Positions 46,991 through 57,909 of a DNA stretch of 64,000 nt are shown in pieces. Numbering within the stretch: position 1 is the first letter of the stretch; the number at the start of each line of letters is the position of its first letter. The stretch spans positions 496,001 through 560,000 of the forward strand of contig JAJEKV010000211.1 in assembly GCA_021234155.1 (NCBI GenBank), in the 5' to 3' direction. A program made the position numbers and the translations under genes. The DNA comes from Isoetes taiwanensis (Eukaryota; Streptophyta; Lycopodiopsida; Isoetales; Isoetaceae). The notes beneath the pieces were generated by a model. That model did not search any database. It was not told the origin of the DNA and was given only the letters and a program-made list of their open reading frames with translations.

Positions 46991-47028
46991 ACATGCAAAG
47001 CAGCTCCTAGCATATCAGGCCTAGGTAC

Positions 47029-47106
47029 TGGATTGGCTTCCGTGTGATATGTAGAATAAAGTGATGTTGGATTGGCTTCCGTGTGATATGTAGAATAAAG
47101 TGATGT
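47029..47106. repeat. 39-bp tandem duplication
   Basis: TGGATTGGCTTCCGTGTGAT starts at 47029 and 47068, and the copies are identical. Confidence 0.92.
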
Positions 47107-47199
47107 AGAATGTACTCATGATGTGATGATGAATAGAATGACATCCTTCAAAAAACAAAAAAAAAACATCTTATTTGAGCGAGAGATTATTGTATATAT

Positions 47200-47475
47200 T
47201 AAATGCACAGTCTCGAAAGATAGAACATGGGCGAGTCAGAGTAGAGTTTGACTGAAACTTTAGGGAGATAAAATGTCCATAAACTCTAAAGAAAGAACGT
47301 GGGCGAGAAACTCGAGAGAAAACATGGGATGTAAGAAATCCAGGGAGAGAACGTGACAGAGAAACTAGAGAAAGACTGGAGGAGGACGAAAGCTAGAGAG
47401 AGAACATGAGGAAAGCTAGAGAGAAAACGTGGGCAAGGCGCTAGAGTGGGAACGTAGAGGAGCTAGAGAAAGGGA
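47200..47475. repeat. Purine-rich region with GAGAGAACGTGGGC-like units
   Basis: Degenerate short units (AAAGAACGTGGGCGAGAAACT, GAGAGAACGTGACAGAGAAA, GAGAAAACGTGGGCAAGGC) repeat irregularly. They lie about 600 bp upstream of the MYB start codon. Confidence 0.65.
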
Positions 47476-48050
47476 CTAACAAAAATTTTCTAGGTTGGTT
47501 TGGTCGTGGTTCTAACGTGATAGTGGACAATATTTACGAGGTTGAGGTAATCGAGGGGTTGGAGAAACACCTTCATGTGGAATATACCCCTAGTTAGCCT
47601 TACTAAAAAAAGCTTTTCCTATTACAGTCTTTGCCTAAGTTCTAAAAGATTGTTCATGATTTCATTGTGTACAATTGATCTTGCAATTTTGCAAGTTAAA
47701 GTTGAGATCATTAATGCCAGGTGTAATTCATTTACAGGCCAGATTATTTGTGGCCTAATGGTTAACCCGCCCTTTAACCAAATTGATTTTACCTGACGGA
47801 AAAGCTGCTTTCATAATTCAAATTGAAATGCAGCGCTCGAACACTCCGACGTCTGAATGGACCATGGATTTACCATTTCCTGCTTGCAAGAAGAAAAGGT
47901 TCGCCTCCTCTTCCCGATTTTAGCTCTGTCTGTTTCTTTTCCAAAATTCACTTCGTCTTTCTCAATTCTCAGCTCCGTTTATCTTTAATTTATCATAATA
48001 CCTCCTATTTTATCTTACAGGTCGTTCATACACCGTATTCCAAGCTTTTC

Positions 48051-49568
48051 ATGGCGCCGGATCGCAACGATTTTCATGTCCGAAACAGATTCGGTAACAA
48101 GAGTGGTAAATCATTTGAAATTTTAAGGATTTTTAAAATTCTCGTCAATATGCCTTGGATTTTAGATAGAAACATGCAGGGCACTAAAATTCTAAGCAAG
48201 AGTTGTAAAGATTTCGTCAATATGTCTCAGATTTCAAACAGAAGCTGCAGGACGTTAAATTATTCAGCAAGAATGGAGGATCTAAGTGAAAACAGGGGCT
48301 CTGCCGACAGAAAGGGCATAAAGCGAACAAGAACAACGAAAGATTCATGGACACCTCAAGAGGTCTCTAAGTAACTTACCCTTTTTTTTCCTAGAGTGCA
48401 GAATTTGCGTTGATTACATTTCATCTGTTTTATTGATCTGGAACATGTAAATTATTCCTAATTCAGGACAAGCTGCTCCGTCAGACATACAAGCGCTTGA
48501 AAACAAGCGACTGGCAAAAAATAGGTAGCCTATATCCCTTTCTTTTCGTCGAAATTCTTTGGCATGTCAAAATGATCATATGGTTTTGGCGCTGTAGCAA
48601 GATGCATAGGTAATAGATCTGCTGCGGAATGCATGGCCAGATGGGAAAAGATTAGTAAACATACTTGCGCTGTTAGAGGAAGCTGGAAGAAAGAGGTAAC
48701 TACTCTGCAGAAGAATCCGCAACCCAAAGTAATTACCTAAGTAGCTTAGAATCTTCTTTCTTATGATTTAATCAGGAGGATGATCGTATAGTAGAGATGG
48801 TGGAACTTTTTGGAACAAAGAAATGGGCTGCAATTGCTCGTTGCCTGCCTGGTCGCATCGGAAAACAGTGCCGAGAAAGGTACGACGAGCATTACATAGT
48901 TTTAAATCTGTACTATATGGCCCATCTTTTATATTCAAGACGGTAACTAACAGTAATCTAGGTAATATGCAGATGGTTTAATCATTTGGATCCCAAGATC
49001 AAGAAAGGTGCATGGACATTTACCGAAGAGAAGAAACTATTTGCTGCGCATCAACTGCATGGCAATAAATGGACAGCCATAGCTAAACTTATTCCGGGAA
49101 GGTATATTTTAAATCCTTTGGATTTATTATTCGATTGATACCACAAGGTTATGTAAATGTACATAAAAGAACAGGGCAGATTTTAGAGCAAATATTGTTC
49201 AGATTTAACAATGCCATAGATAATGGATTGAGCTTAAACACGGTTTGCATTACAGGTCAGAAAGCAGCATCAAGAATCATTGGAATTCCATGAAGGACAA
49301 GCCTGAATTATACTCACCATGCAAGAAGAAAACTGACACAGCCCCTGTGTGTGAAAGTAAAGAACTGCCTGGTCTGCTGGCAGATGGAATGGGAGATGAG
49401 GGTGAAGCTTTCTCTGTATGCGAAAAAATCTTGCCCGATATTGATGAACTGGTGACTCTGGATTCATTCTTTTCAGGATGTAAGTATACCATGTTTTGGA
49501 TCGGATCACATCTACCAATTTGCTTATCCCTTGCAGGTTTCTTTGCAGACCTCAAGGAACTATGCTGA
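48051..49568 (+). CDS. MYB3R-like: Three-repeat (R1R2R3) MYB transcription factor, 6 exons
   Basis: Joining 48051-48362, 48467-48524, 48598-48695, 48776-48879, 48973-49101 and 49256-49568 gives 1,014 nt and 337 residues, with GT-AG introns and matching phases throughout. R1: SWTPQE|DKLLRQTYKRLK, DWQKIARCIGNRSAAECMAR and WEKI. R2: SWKKEEDDRIVEMVELFG, KWAAIARCLPGRIGKQCRER. R3: AWTFTEEKKLFAAHQLHG, KWTAIAKLIPGRSESSIKNH and WNSM. All nine helix-core Trp positions are present. The IGKQCRERW and SIKNHWNS signatures are those of MYB3R proteins, which bind MSA elements of G2/M genes. The C-terminus is short (about 90 residues after R3), against several hundred in typical MYB3Rs. An optional 57-nt intron (49480-49536) would not change the frame. 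The frame is open upstream to 47823, but ATG 48051 follows an acceptor-like TTACAG and is preferred. Confidence 0.9.
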
Positions 49569-49599
49569 AGAAGGAGGATATTTCTAACTTAACCTTTAA

Positions 49600-50200
49600 C
49601 ATCTTCCAAATGGTACCCTGGTCCGACCTATTTATCCCTTATTATTATATTTCAGGATAGATGTATACGATATTTCAGAATATGATGTATACTATGAATT
49701 TTAGAATAGGATGTTATGTATACAAAAAATGTATTGCATGGAATCACTTGTTGGTTTGAAACTTTATTTGAAGCTGGAACAATATGTGGCTTCAATGCAG
49801 AGTTCCTTAAAATTTTTGTAAATATAGAAAGACCGATTTGCCAATTTTGTCTGTTGTTGGCTCGTGTATTACAATAGGTTGGTTAAGTTAGTAATCAAGA
49901 CGCACAACTCCATATTGATAGGGTATTGATTAAGTATATAGAAAATGACTAAAAGCAATATCATTTATAATCTATAAGATAATACCATTTGAAATAAATA
50001 TCATTTGAAATAGAATAGCTAATCTTCATGGGTTTCTTTCTATCTTTCAATTCTTACCATTGATCTGGTAGATACTCCGTGTTTTATGCCAGATCAAAGG
50101 CCACTAAATTTTTGATCAGAAATCTCCCTGCCACTTCCAATGGTGCAAAACGGACCAAAGATGCAATATTTTGAGAAATGGAAAACAGAGACAAGCCTTT
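49600..50200. other. 3' flank of the MYB gene, no gene seen
   Basis: AT-rich. AATAAA-like signals are not clustered enough to place a polyadenylation site. Confidence 0.3.
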
Positions 50201-50269
50201 GAGTCAACGAAAACCGGATGGACTACCCGGCTACATCATCTACAACAATACAAAACAGATTCTAATTTT

Positions 50270-50630
50270 CAATATCTAAAGGCCCGGGCATATGTGAAGA
50301 GGCTCTGCATGCATTGCAAAAAGCAAATCATCTGGAAAAGGATGATCCACAACTTATCATGGACCTTGGATTGTAATACGCAGATGAAGAAGACCTCCAT
50401 GCAGCCCTTGACTGTGCAAAGAAGTATCTTGAGTTAAGTAGCGGAGCATCGGTAAAAGGATAGAGATTTAGAGTGGTAGATGCCTAGATATCGATGCTGC
50501 CGTGGATGAAACGGAGAAATGGGAACAAGGACCAAAGCAAAGCTACAGATTGCCCAGCGAAAAATGATGCAAGCAATGGAGACATATAAACTCCTTCTTA
50601 CGCTCATTCAAACTCCCACTGTAATCAAGG
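50270..50630 (+). pseudogene. NPG1/NPGR-like tetratricopeptide protein fragment
   Basis: Reading frames in order give CEEALHALQKANHLEKDDPQ, LIMDLGL, a stop, YADEEDLHAALDCAKKYLEL, SSGASVKG, a stop, then AAVDETEKWEQGP, and after a frame change MMQAMETYKLLLTLIQ. This follows the TPR region of plant NPG1/NPG1-related calmodulin-binding proteins (LQKANHLEKDDPxI...LLYADEGDLNAALDCAKKYLEL...DETxKWEQGPLL...MxAIETYKLLLALIQ). Stops, frameshifts and an internal gap show that it is dead. No introns separate blocks, which would fit a processed or exon-only copy. Recognition is by memory of the family. Confidence 0.65.
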
Positions 50631-50639
50631 CGCAGGATC

Positions 50640-51240
50640 CGGAGCAGCCCAAACAAGCATGCAACTGACAACATCGGCATGCAACCCTGACCTGTCTGCC
50701 TAAGAAACATGCCCATGTGTGCAACCCTTTCCTTCTATCTTGTACCATGCACGTAGAGAAACCCAAAAAAACAAATGCCGCAGCCGATTTTCGACTGCCC
50801 ACCTTTATCCACCAACGAGCAACTCGATTCAGTGGTAAGGTGGCAAAAATGTGGAGTCGGGAAGGTGTGACATAAGGTTCACAATGGTTTAAACCTGGTA
50901 TTCGTATAGTGAATAATATTTTGCTGATGGTGGCGTCCAGGATTTGCTTCTGGACTTGAAATTTCTTTTGTTTTAGTAGGGGCTGAACGATAGGAGGGAT
51001 GCGAACCATGGAGTTGGAGCCGGGAGCGCACATCCAGGTGTCGGATTTGAGGCACCACGTTGGCGGCGAGGAGGAGGAATCGGCATGGCACGGCTTCTTT
51101 GGCCTTCTCTTGGAGGTAAGGCAGAACAGAGTGTTAGCAGTTCTTGAAGGCTTTTGTGGCATTGAGGGAACTTAGATTCTGTCTTTCAATTTCATTTCTG
51201 TCATCTCTGTTGGAGCTACCAAAGGTTTCTACAATTCATA
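50640..51240. other. Unassigned sequence between TPR relic and Rep-like domain
   Basis: A minus-strand frame (50608-51162) and a plus-strand frame (MRTMELEPGAHIQVSDLRHH near 51000) overlap. Neither matches a family I know. It may be the 5' part of the HUH element. Confidence 0.3.
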
Positions 51241-51246
51241 GGTAAG

Positions 51247-51787
51247 ATGTTAAAGAGGCAGGCTAGGAAAGGGAAGGGAAAGAGTGGAGTGAATTTGTAT
51301 GCTAGAAGCATAGACGAGGCTATAGATCTGTGTAGTAAGGGTAGGGGGAATGCGAGGCCCAGGGAGGATGGGAAAATTGCAGAGGAGCGAACCGGGTTAC
51401 TTGAATGTCAGTGTAACTTTGGGACATGCAGGAATGGATATTCCAGAGGACATGTATGATCGTCTGGTAAGGTTTTGCAAGCCTGAGACATTAGCAGGTG
51501 CAGTGGCACTTGAAAGGGGTTCGGAGTTGGACCACCTGCATTGCCAGACAGTCTTCAGGACAACCATCAAAACTCCAAGACAAGTGAACACTGCAATAAA
51601 GAAATTCTTTGGTTGGGGTATTCACAAGCCAGCTGGGGTCCTCCTGATTTGCAAGGCCCTCAAGAACACGAAGCTTCATTGCTTCGAGGGTATTGATTTG
51701 CAAGGCCCTCAAGAACACGAAGCTTCATTGCTTCGAGGGTATTGTGGGCTACTGTCTCAAGGATTATGGGAAAGTGCACCACAAATT
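51247..51787 (+). pseudogene. HUH endonuclease (Rep/Replitron-like) domain, truncated
   Basis: A basic N-terminus (MLKRQARKGKGKSG) lies in one frame. The main frame from about 51385 reads GYLNVSVTLGHAGMDIPED (motif I position), GAVALERGSELDHLHCQTVF with the metal-binding HLHCQ at 51533-51547 (motif II), KKFFGWG, and KALKNTKLH. After a 49-bp tandem duplication that shifts the frame it resumes as GIVGYCLKDYGKVHHKF with the nucleophile motif YCLKD at 51750-51764 (motif III, YxxK). This is the layout of rolling-circle HUH endonucleases and resembles the Replitron-type Reps described from green algae and plants. The frame is cut at 51788, where CACTACAAAACC begins. Dead copy, but all three motifs are recognisable. 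Confidence 0.72.
51645..51742. repeat. 49-bp tandem duplication inside the HUH domain
   Basis: TGATTTGCAAGGCCCTCAAG starts at 51645 and 51694. The length is not a multiple of three, so it frameshifts the Rep-like frame. The copies are identical, so the event is recent. Confidence 0.93.
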
Positions 51788-51814
51788 CACTACAAAACCA
51801 AAGCCCTGTTACGA

Positions 51815-52315
51815 CGTCTATTACGACGTCCAGACGTCGTTTGCACGTCGATTATCGACGTCGAAACGTCGATAAACGACGTCTATTTCGACGTCGGGCG
51901 TCGATAATACGGCGTTTATGCGTCGCTATACGCGGCGTCGCAAGCTGCGGCGTCTTTAAGCGGCGACATGGCGTCGTTCAGCGTCGTTAGCATTACCGAT
52001 GGAATTGACCCGCAGCGGCTTGCTTGCGCGGTGGCCGCGCCCGGGCGGCCGGTGGCGTGGCGAATGACACGGCAGCGTCGTTCAAGCGGCGAAAAGTACC
52101 GCGTCATCATGTCCCGTCCAGTGGCGTTGCCGGTAGCGTAAGCGCTGGCGATGGCTGCCGGCGTGTGAGGCGTCGTTCAACGGCGTTCTTTGGCGTGGGC
52201 GACACTGTGCTGCTGCGTGGGCATGAAACTTCTGGCGGCACTGGCGCCGCTTGCGGCGTCGTTCAACGGCGTTGGCGGCGTGGCGCCCGCCTAGATAACG
52301 TCGTTCAACGGCGAT
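51815..52315. repeat. CGTCG-rich subterminal array (left)
   Basis: Very high density of CGTCG/CGACG and GGCG(T/A) words, such as GACGTCTATTACGACGTC and GTCGTTCAACGGCG (three times in 52174-52310). Composition differs sharply from the AT-rich DNA that follows. Confidence 0.8.
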
Positions 52316-52319
52316 TAAA

Positions 52320-52760
52320 GAATTTTGATAAAAAAAAAATATTTATTTAATATTATTCAATATGATTTAACGGACAGTTAATATTCATATGCAAAATTAA
52401 CAAATATTTAATATAAATAAATATTTAGTAATATTTATTAATATTAATATTATCAATAATATTAATAGTATTAATAAATATTAAATATGAACAAAATAAA
52501 TCGAGAATAAATATTTAAAAATTCGAAAAATAGAAACAAATATTGATTAAATTATATTAATGGTAGATAAGCATTATTGTTTAATATGTAATTAAATGTT
52601 TAATAAATCTAAGAATAAAAAAATAGAATCGAGCATAAAATTAACATAACAAAAAAATCACAAATAATAAGAACAAAGCATAAAAAATTTAAATTGAATT
52701 CAATTAATATATTTCACAATGTAATTTGCACATTACAAAATATATTAAGTCTTTAGTTGT
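52320..52760. other. Extremely AT-rich spacer
   Basis: Almost only A and T, with many AATATT and TTAATA words. No gene. It ends at a (CTT)n tract near 52764. Confidence 0.6.
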
Positions 52761-52879
52761 TGCTCTTCTTCTTCTTCTTCTTCATTGGCTTCGTCTTCAT
52801 TTTACACGCATTATATTGTATGCAACAATTAGTTCATTGTAGTCACAAATAATTATCTAATGAATGATACACACTTCAT

Positions 52880-55800
52880 CCCCTTTCACTTGCAGCGATG
52901 CGTCTGATGATAGCCGCATGATCGCCTTGTTTGAAGGCCCTTTTTGGCGTTCATCTTTAGCTTGGCCGGGCGACCGACAAATGGCGCCCTAGTGAGAATG
53001 AGCACCAAAACTAATGTTAGTGTTCAACTTCGAGAACCTACATTATAAACCAAATTTATACTTACAAATAGCTTATCCAGAAAGCCATAACCGCCGGACC
53101 AGTCTTATTGGCACTATGGAACGCCACTTGCTTCGTCGTACCTTCGCGTCCGGCCTTTGCCTTTGTTCTAGCTTCCCCTTTCTTTGATAATATGTTGGCC
53201 TTCAAACACTACAATGCAATACAAGGACTTAGTCCACATGGCATCATCTAATTATAACGACTCATGGGAGAGATGATGTACTTGAAATGCCTCATTAGTC
53301 AACCCGGATAGAACGTGCCACTTCCTCTATCGGGACTCCTCAGAGGCTTTGGCAAGATCTTTCAGCTTCTTTTGATTACCTGCGCAAAATATAAATAAAA
53401 TATATGAGTACAATGAGGTTATAATGAAGAAGCGAAAAGAGCCTAATACACAGTGGATTTAACATGTTTACCACGCTTTGAACAAAGCTCCCTCCATGAG
53501 ATCTCTCGACTTGAGCTCGGGATATTACGCTTCTAAAATCTCCTTGATCCTCTCTTTTTCCTCATCATAGGCTCCCGAGTTCCATTCACCCTTGTGGGCG
53601 TTATGGCAAACGCTATTTGTGACATTATTAGCCATCTTCCAAAAAATTGTCGCCATCTGCGGTGGTGTGGTAGCGACAACTTCTTGCTACTACACTCAAC
53701 ATACGACTAACATATGAATATGTGTTAGTGAACAAAAAGGGCATAATTCAAGATGAACTCACTCATATTGAAAAGATGCCTTCGTGGAGGTGGTGCGGGT
53801 GGTGCCACGATCTTTAACAGAGCTTGAAGAGGAATTGCGTCCCACTCAGGCGTGGGCGACGGTCGGGCTCTCGCCGTGGGGGTTCATTCTCCTCGTGCTT
53901 CGGGGCGGCCCCAAGATTGAATTACGAAGGAGTGTATGAGCTATGGCGTGTGGAGGGTCATGGGGCCGGACCTCCGCCTACTTTGTTCAACATGCACTGG
54001 CGCGCAATCTCCATTTCTGCGAGGCGACATCGAATTGCAAGGCATTCCACCTATCTTCGGGGTTATCGCCTCGTTGATATCTCGGAGTTCCTGCTCTTCG
54101 TCTTCTGGCTGGATGCGAGGTCCTTTTCCGATCTCTTGGCGGTGGTGATGAGAAGAAGATCGCCCATAACCACGACGGCGAACATTATGCATAGGAAAAG
54201 AAGGGCGAACCGCATTTACACGCTACATTTAAAAACATTAGAGCGTTAAAATAAATGGTTAACTTACATTTTATCCTAGAAAAAATCCATACCAAATCCA
54301 CACAATGGTGGAGGTGGCGGTGGTGTGAGCTAAACCCGAGCGACCAACTTCGCCTCTTAAAGGCCTTTTGCGAGGTTTAGGGCTGTCAATAAGGCTACCA
54401 AGCCCTTGAGAAGTAAAGTTGTGAACAATAGATATGCCATCGTGCGCATCCCATGGTTCTTTGGACATGTGCAAAAAAACTTGCAAGTTATTTATATGGA
54501 GTCGCGATGAATAACATAGTAGGAAAGCAACAAATGTTAGCAACATGGGAAGTTCATTACAAAACATTGGGATTTGAATAATTAAAAGTGTCTTTATATA
54601 TTTGGTTATTAGACAATTAAAAAAATTTAATACTCTTAAACATGGCAAGATATACAATATTGTATTCATTATTTGAGTTGTGACAACAACAATTTTGACA
54701 TCTCAAGGCATCCATGCACTTCATGTGTCGTCTTTGTCTCACAACCATGGTAGAAGATATTCCAACACTTTGTAAGGCTTCAACAACCGGGAAGCTTTGG
54801 GTCATTGATGAGAATACGTCTTCGCGTAGGCACATCATTCTTTTTTGCTCCTCCAACTTGTCAAGGCGTCGTTGGTACATATGGGTTGGATTAATCCATT
54901 GGGCATTGTTGTTATTATTAAACCACTCCATTAAATTCGCATAGCTTGCACGAAATCGGAAGCATCTCATAAATATATCCCAATGCATAGACATCATGAA
55001 TTTCGTGTCCCCATACACGATCATCATCCTTTGATTTCTCAAACCACGGTTTCCTCTAACCATGGATATTTTGCTTGTCCATCCAGAAAGTAAGTACAAA
55101 CACTTCAACAAGGGACGGCGCTCTTTGGCGTAAAATGAATTGCATTGTCCCAATCACCAATGGCCACCCACACATTTTTGGTACTCATCATCAAAATGTA
55201 ATTTGACTCTCTTGCAATTAAGCTTTTTGTGTGAGTGAAGTGGCCTTTGTGGATCTCAACGACACCTTACGCTGGGGCAAGAGCTATCTACGGAACATCT
55301 TGATATACAACTTCGCATTTTGCTCTAAGTTCAGCGCCTATGTGTTTTGTCGGTTCTTCTTGGGCTCTAGCAATTGCATTTGACCATCTTCTAAAAGCGT
55401 GACAAGTTATTAGGTAAATAGTCAAACAAGTGTGCAAGTGTCTCTCCATTCATGAAAGGTAGAATCACCATTGGCCCTATGGTATCCCCACTAGAGCTAG
55501 CAACTTCATATGCAAGTCCAATGGATGTAGCCAAAGCGGGATCGCGGGCTCTTGAAGGCGTATGTATCTTTGAGCCATCTCATGCGTCTACGCCCTATCT
55601 TTGCCCTTGAAAACCCATCCTTTGTATAGCTCATCATCTTGGAAGTGTTGTGTTCCGTTGATTTTGATTTGATCGTCGCGATGTGTTGGTTTCTCCTCAA
55701 TAAGGTGTATCACATCCACGGCCTCTACGGGCATGGGATCAACAAAGATTGATGTGTTCATGTGATTCTCCAAAGAAAAGTGGGGCTTGCTAGGCCTGCT

Positions 55801-56300
55801 CCACTAGAGCTTCCCCACGATGCAAAGCATTTTTAATTACCTCCAAGCGGCGTGCATTGAGATCCGCAATGATGTTCTTGTGATCAAAGCGTCGCTTCTT
55901 TGAGGAATTCCATGAAGCTACCCATTCCTTGACCACGAGCCTCGGCATTGGGACTTTTAAGCTGCTTTGAATGCTTCAAACATGTCTTCAGTTCATCCAT
56001 GGGGTTTCCAATCATTGGCTTTACATGTGTGTCAAGGAGAGAAGTCAACATTTCTTCTTGACCTGGCCATTTTTTGTGCTAACTCAAATTGGCACTTCCT
56101 TTTCACATGTCGACAAAATGGTCGACCGTTGACCGGTTGCATCTCGTCGGGACTTTTCGTTAGCACATATCTCATTTATGACCATCGTCTAATCTCACTA
56201 ATCATTAGTGTCTTCCACGGTCGGGGGCCATACCTACAAACCAATTTAGATTCATTAATCTTGCTTTGTGACTTTTTCAAACCTTCATTATGAATCTTTA
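52880..56300 (-). pseudogene. Decayed ORFs inside the DNA transposon
   Basis: Minus-strand pieces include VCHNAHKGEWNSGAYDEEKE (about 53610), NKKKLKDLAKASEESR-like sequence (about 53370), a 178-residue frame at 54617-55153 (RRLDKLEEQKRMMCLREDVF) and HLIEEKPTHRDDQIKINGTQ (about 55710). They look like one or two transposon genes with exons and many breaks. I cannot name the family. Confidence 0.4.
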
Positions 56301-56533
56301 CCTACTTTCTTAAGAGTTAGTTTCCTTTTAATTTTTTTTTTTTAAAACCAACTATTTAAATTTTTTCTTGCTCTTAACCACTCCACATCGGTGTTTCTTT
56401 GACATCCCTAACATCTTTAAAAACAACATTCTTAACTAGAAACCGAAAATCAATAATGCAATTTTTTCAAAAACCCGCCCTTGTCCAATCCAGTAAAGAT
56501 TTCTATTTATTGATATATTAATAAAAAAAATAA

Positions 56534-56895
56534 ACAAGAGTAGGCGGTGAGCTTGGACCCGGAACACCTAGTCTTCTCCACTCAAGGCGGAGCCGACCAT
56601 GCCCTTGTCCAAGTCTCCCCAAATTTTTATAAACTAAATACATTAATCAATAAAATTTCAAAGAGTAAGCGGTGAGCTTGGACAGGAACACCTAGTCTTC
56701 TCCACTCAAGGCGGGCCGACCATGCCCTTGTCCAAGTCTCCCCAATTTTTTCTAAACTAAATACATTAATCAATAAAATTACAAGAGTAAACGGTGAGCT
56801 TGGACCCGGAACACCTAGTCTTCTCCACTCAAGGCGGAGCCGACCATGCCCTTGTCCAAGTCTCCCCAAGTTTTTTTTTAACCTAAATAAAACAT
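56534..56895. repeat. Three tandem copies of a ~123-bp unit
   Basis: GGTGAGCTTGGACCCGGAAC and its variants recur at about 56547, 56671 and 56793. Each is followed by CTAGTCTTCTCCACTCAAGG and CCATGCCCTTGTCCAAGTCT. The middle copy has small deletions. Confidence 0.92.
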
Positions 56896-57034
56896 TAAAA
56901 TTTTATTCTCCTACTCAAACTCAAATTCTTACCTAGAATGTCTTATTTGAAAATCGATTTCAAAGGCGGCGCATTTTGTTATTAGTGTACATGCAAAAAA
57001 TAAAGGCATTCAATAATTAGAAAACTTACATAAA

Positions 57035-57299
57035 TAAAAAAAAAAAAAAAAAAAAAAAAGACGATTCACATTTAAAATATCATTTACATTAAAACTATTT
57101 ACATTTTTAATTAAAAATAACTATATATTGACATGTAAAAAATTAAAAAAAAAAAAAAAAGAAGAACATAAAAAGAAGGGGCCTCGTCTTTCAACGACGT
57201 CCCCTTCTTGTAATAAAAAATAGAGGAAGAATGGGCCTCGTCTTTCAAGAAAATCCACGTCCTTCTTCCATGGAAAAAAAAATAGAAGAGGAAGAAGAA

Positions 57300-57334
<35 letters not shown>

Positions 57335-57425
57335 AGAAGAAGAAGAAGAAGAGATGGGAAAGAAAGATTGAATAGAATGAGAAAGTGGTGAAGAAGAAGA
57401 AGAAGAAAATGAATAGAAGATTGGA
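57035..57425. repeat. Poly(A) tracts and GAA-rich microsatellite
   Basis: An A run of about 22 at 57038-57059, another near 57148, then (GAA)n-rich sequence from about 57287 to 57420. Confidence 0.85.
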
Positions 57426-57794
57426 AGAGCGGAAGATTAGAAGGAAGAAACCAATGATTGGAAGATCATTGGAAGAAGAAGGAGGAGGATTCGATTCATA
57501 CTAATAATAAGGCTAAATGGATTGAAGAAAAACAAGGATGGAAAGAAGAGGAGGATAGAAATGGGATGGATTGAAAACAAATAAGAAAAACAAGAAGCCC
57601 TAAATCTATCAAACAACAAGCCTAATTCAAAAATAGAGTTGATTGATCCATTGAAATACCTTTGGATGCTTGCTTGAAGCTTGGAAAGGACCTTAAGGAT
57701 GATCGGCGCCAAAAATGCATACTTTGTTCGCTCCTCCGGCCGCTTAGAACCAAAAACTAAGGCGTACAAGGAAAAGTTAATTACTCTGTTTTCG

Positions 57795-57905
57795 ATAAAA
57801 GTTCTGAGGCGTCGTTGAAGCGGCGCTCGCGAGGTCGTTAACGGCGTGCGCAATAGTCGTTAAGCGGCGTCTATAACGGCGTCTTTGTGTTAAGCGGCGT
57901 GCCCT
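57795..57905. repeat. CGTCG-rich subterminal array (right)
   Basis: Contains GGCGTCGTTGAAGCGGCG, GTCGTTAACGGCG, GTCGTTAAGCGGCGTC and CTTTGTGTTAAGCGGCGTG, the same word set as at 51815-52315. Confidence 0.8.
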
Positions 57906-57909
57906 TTTT

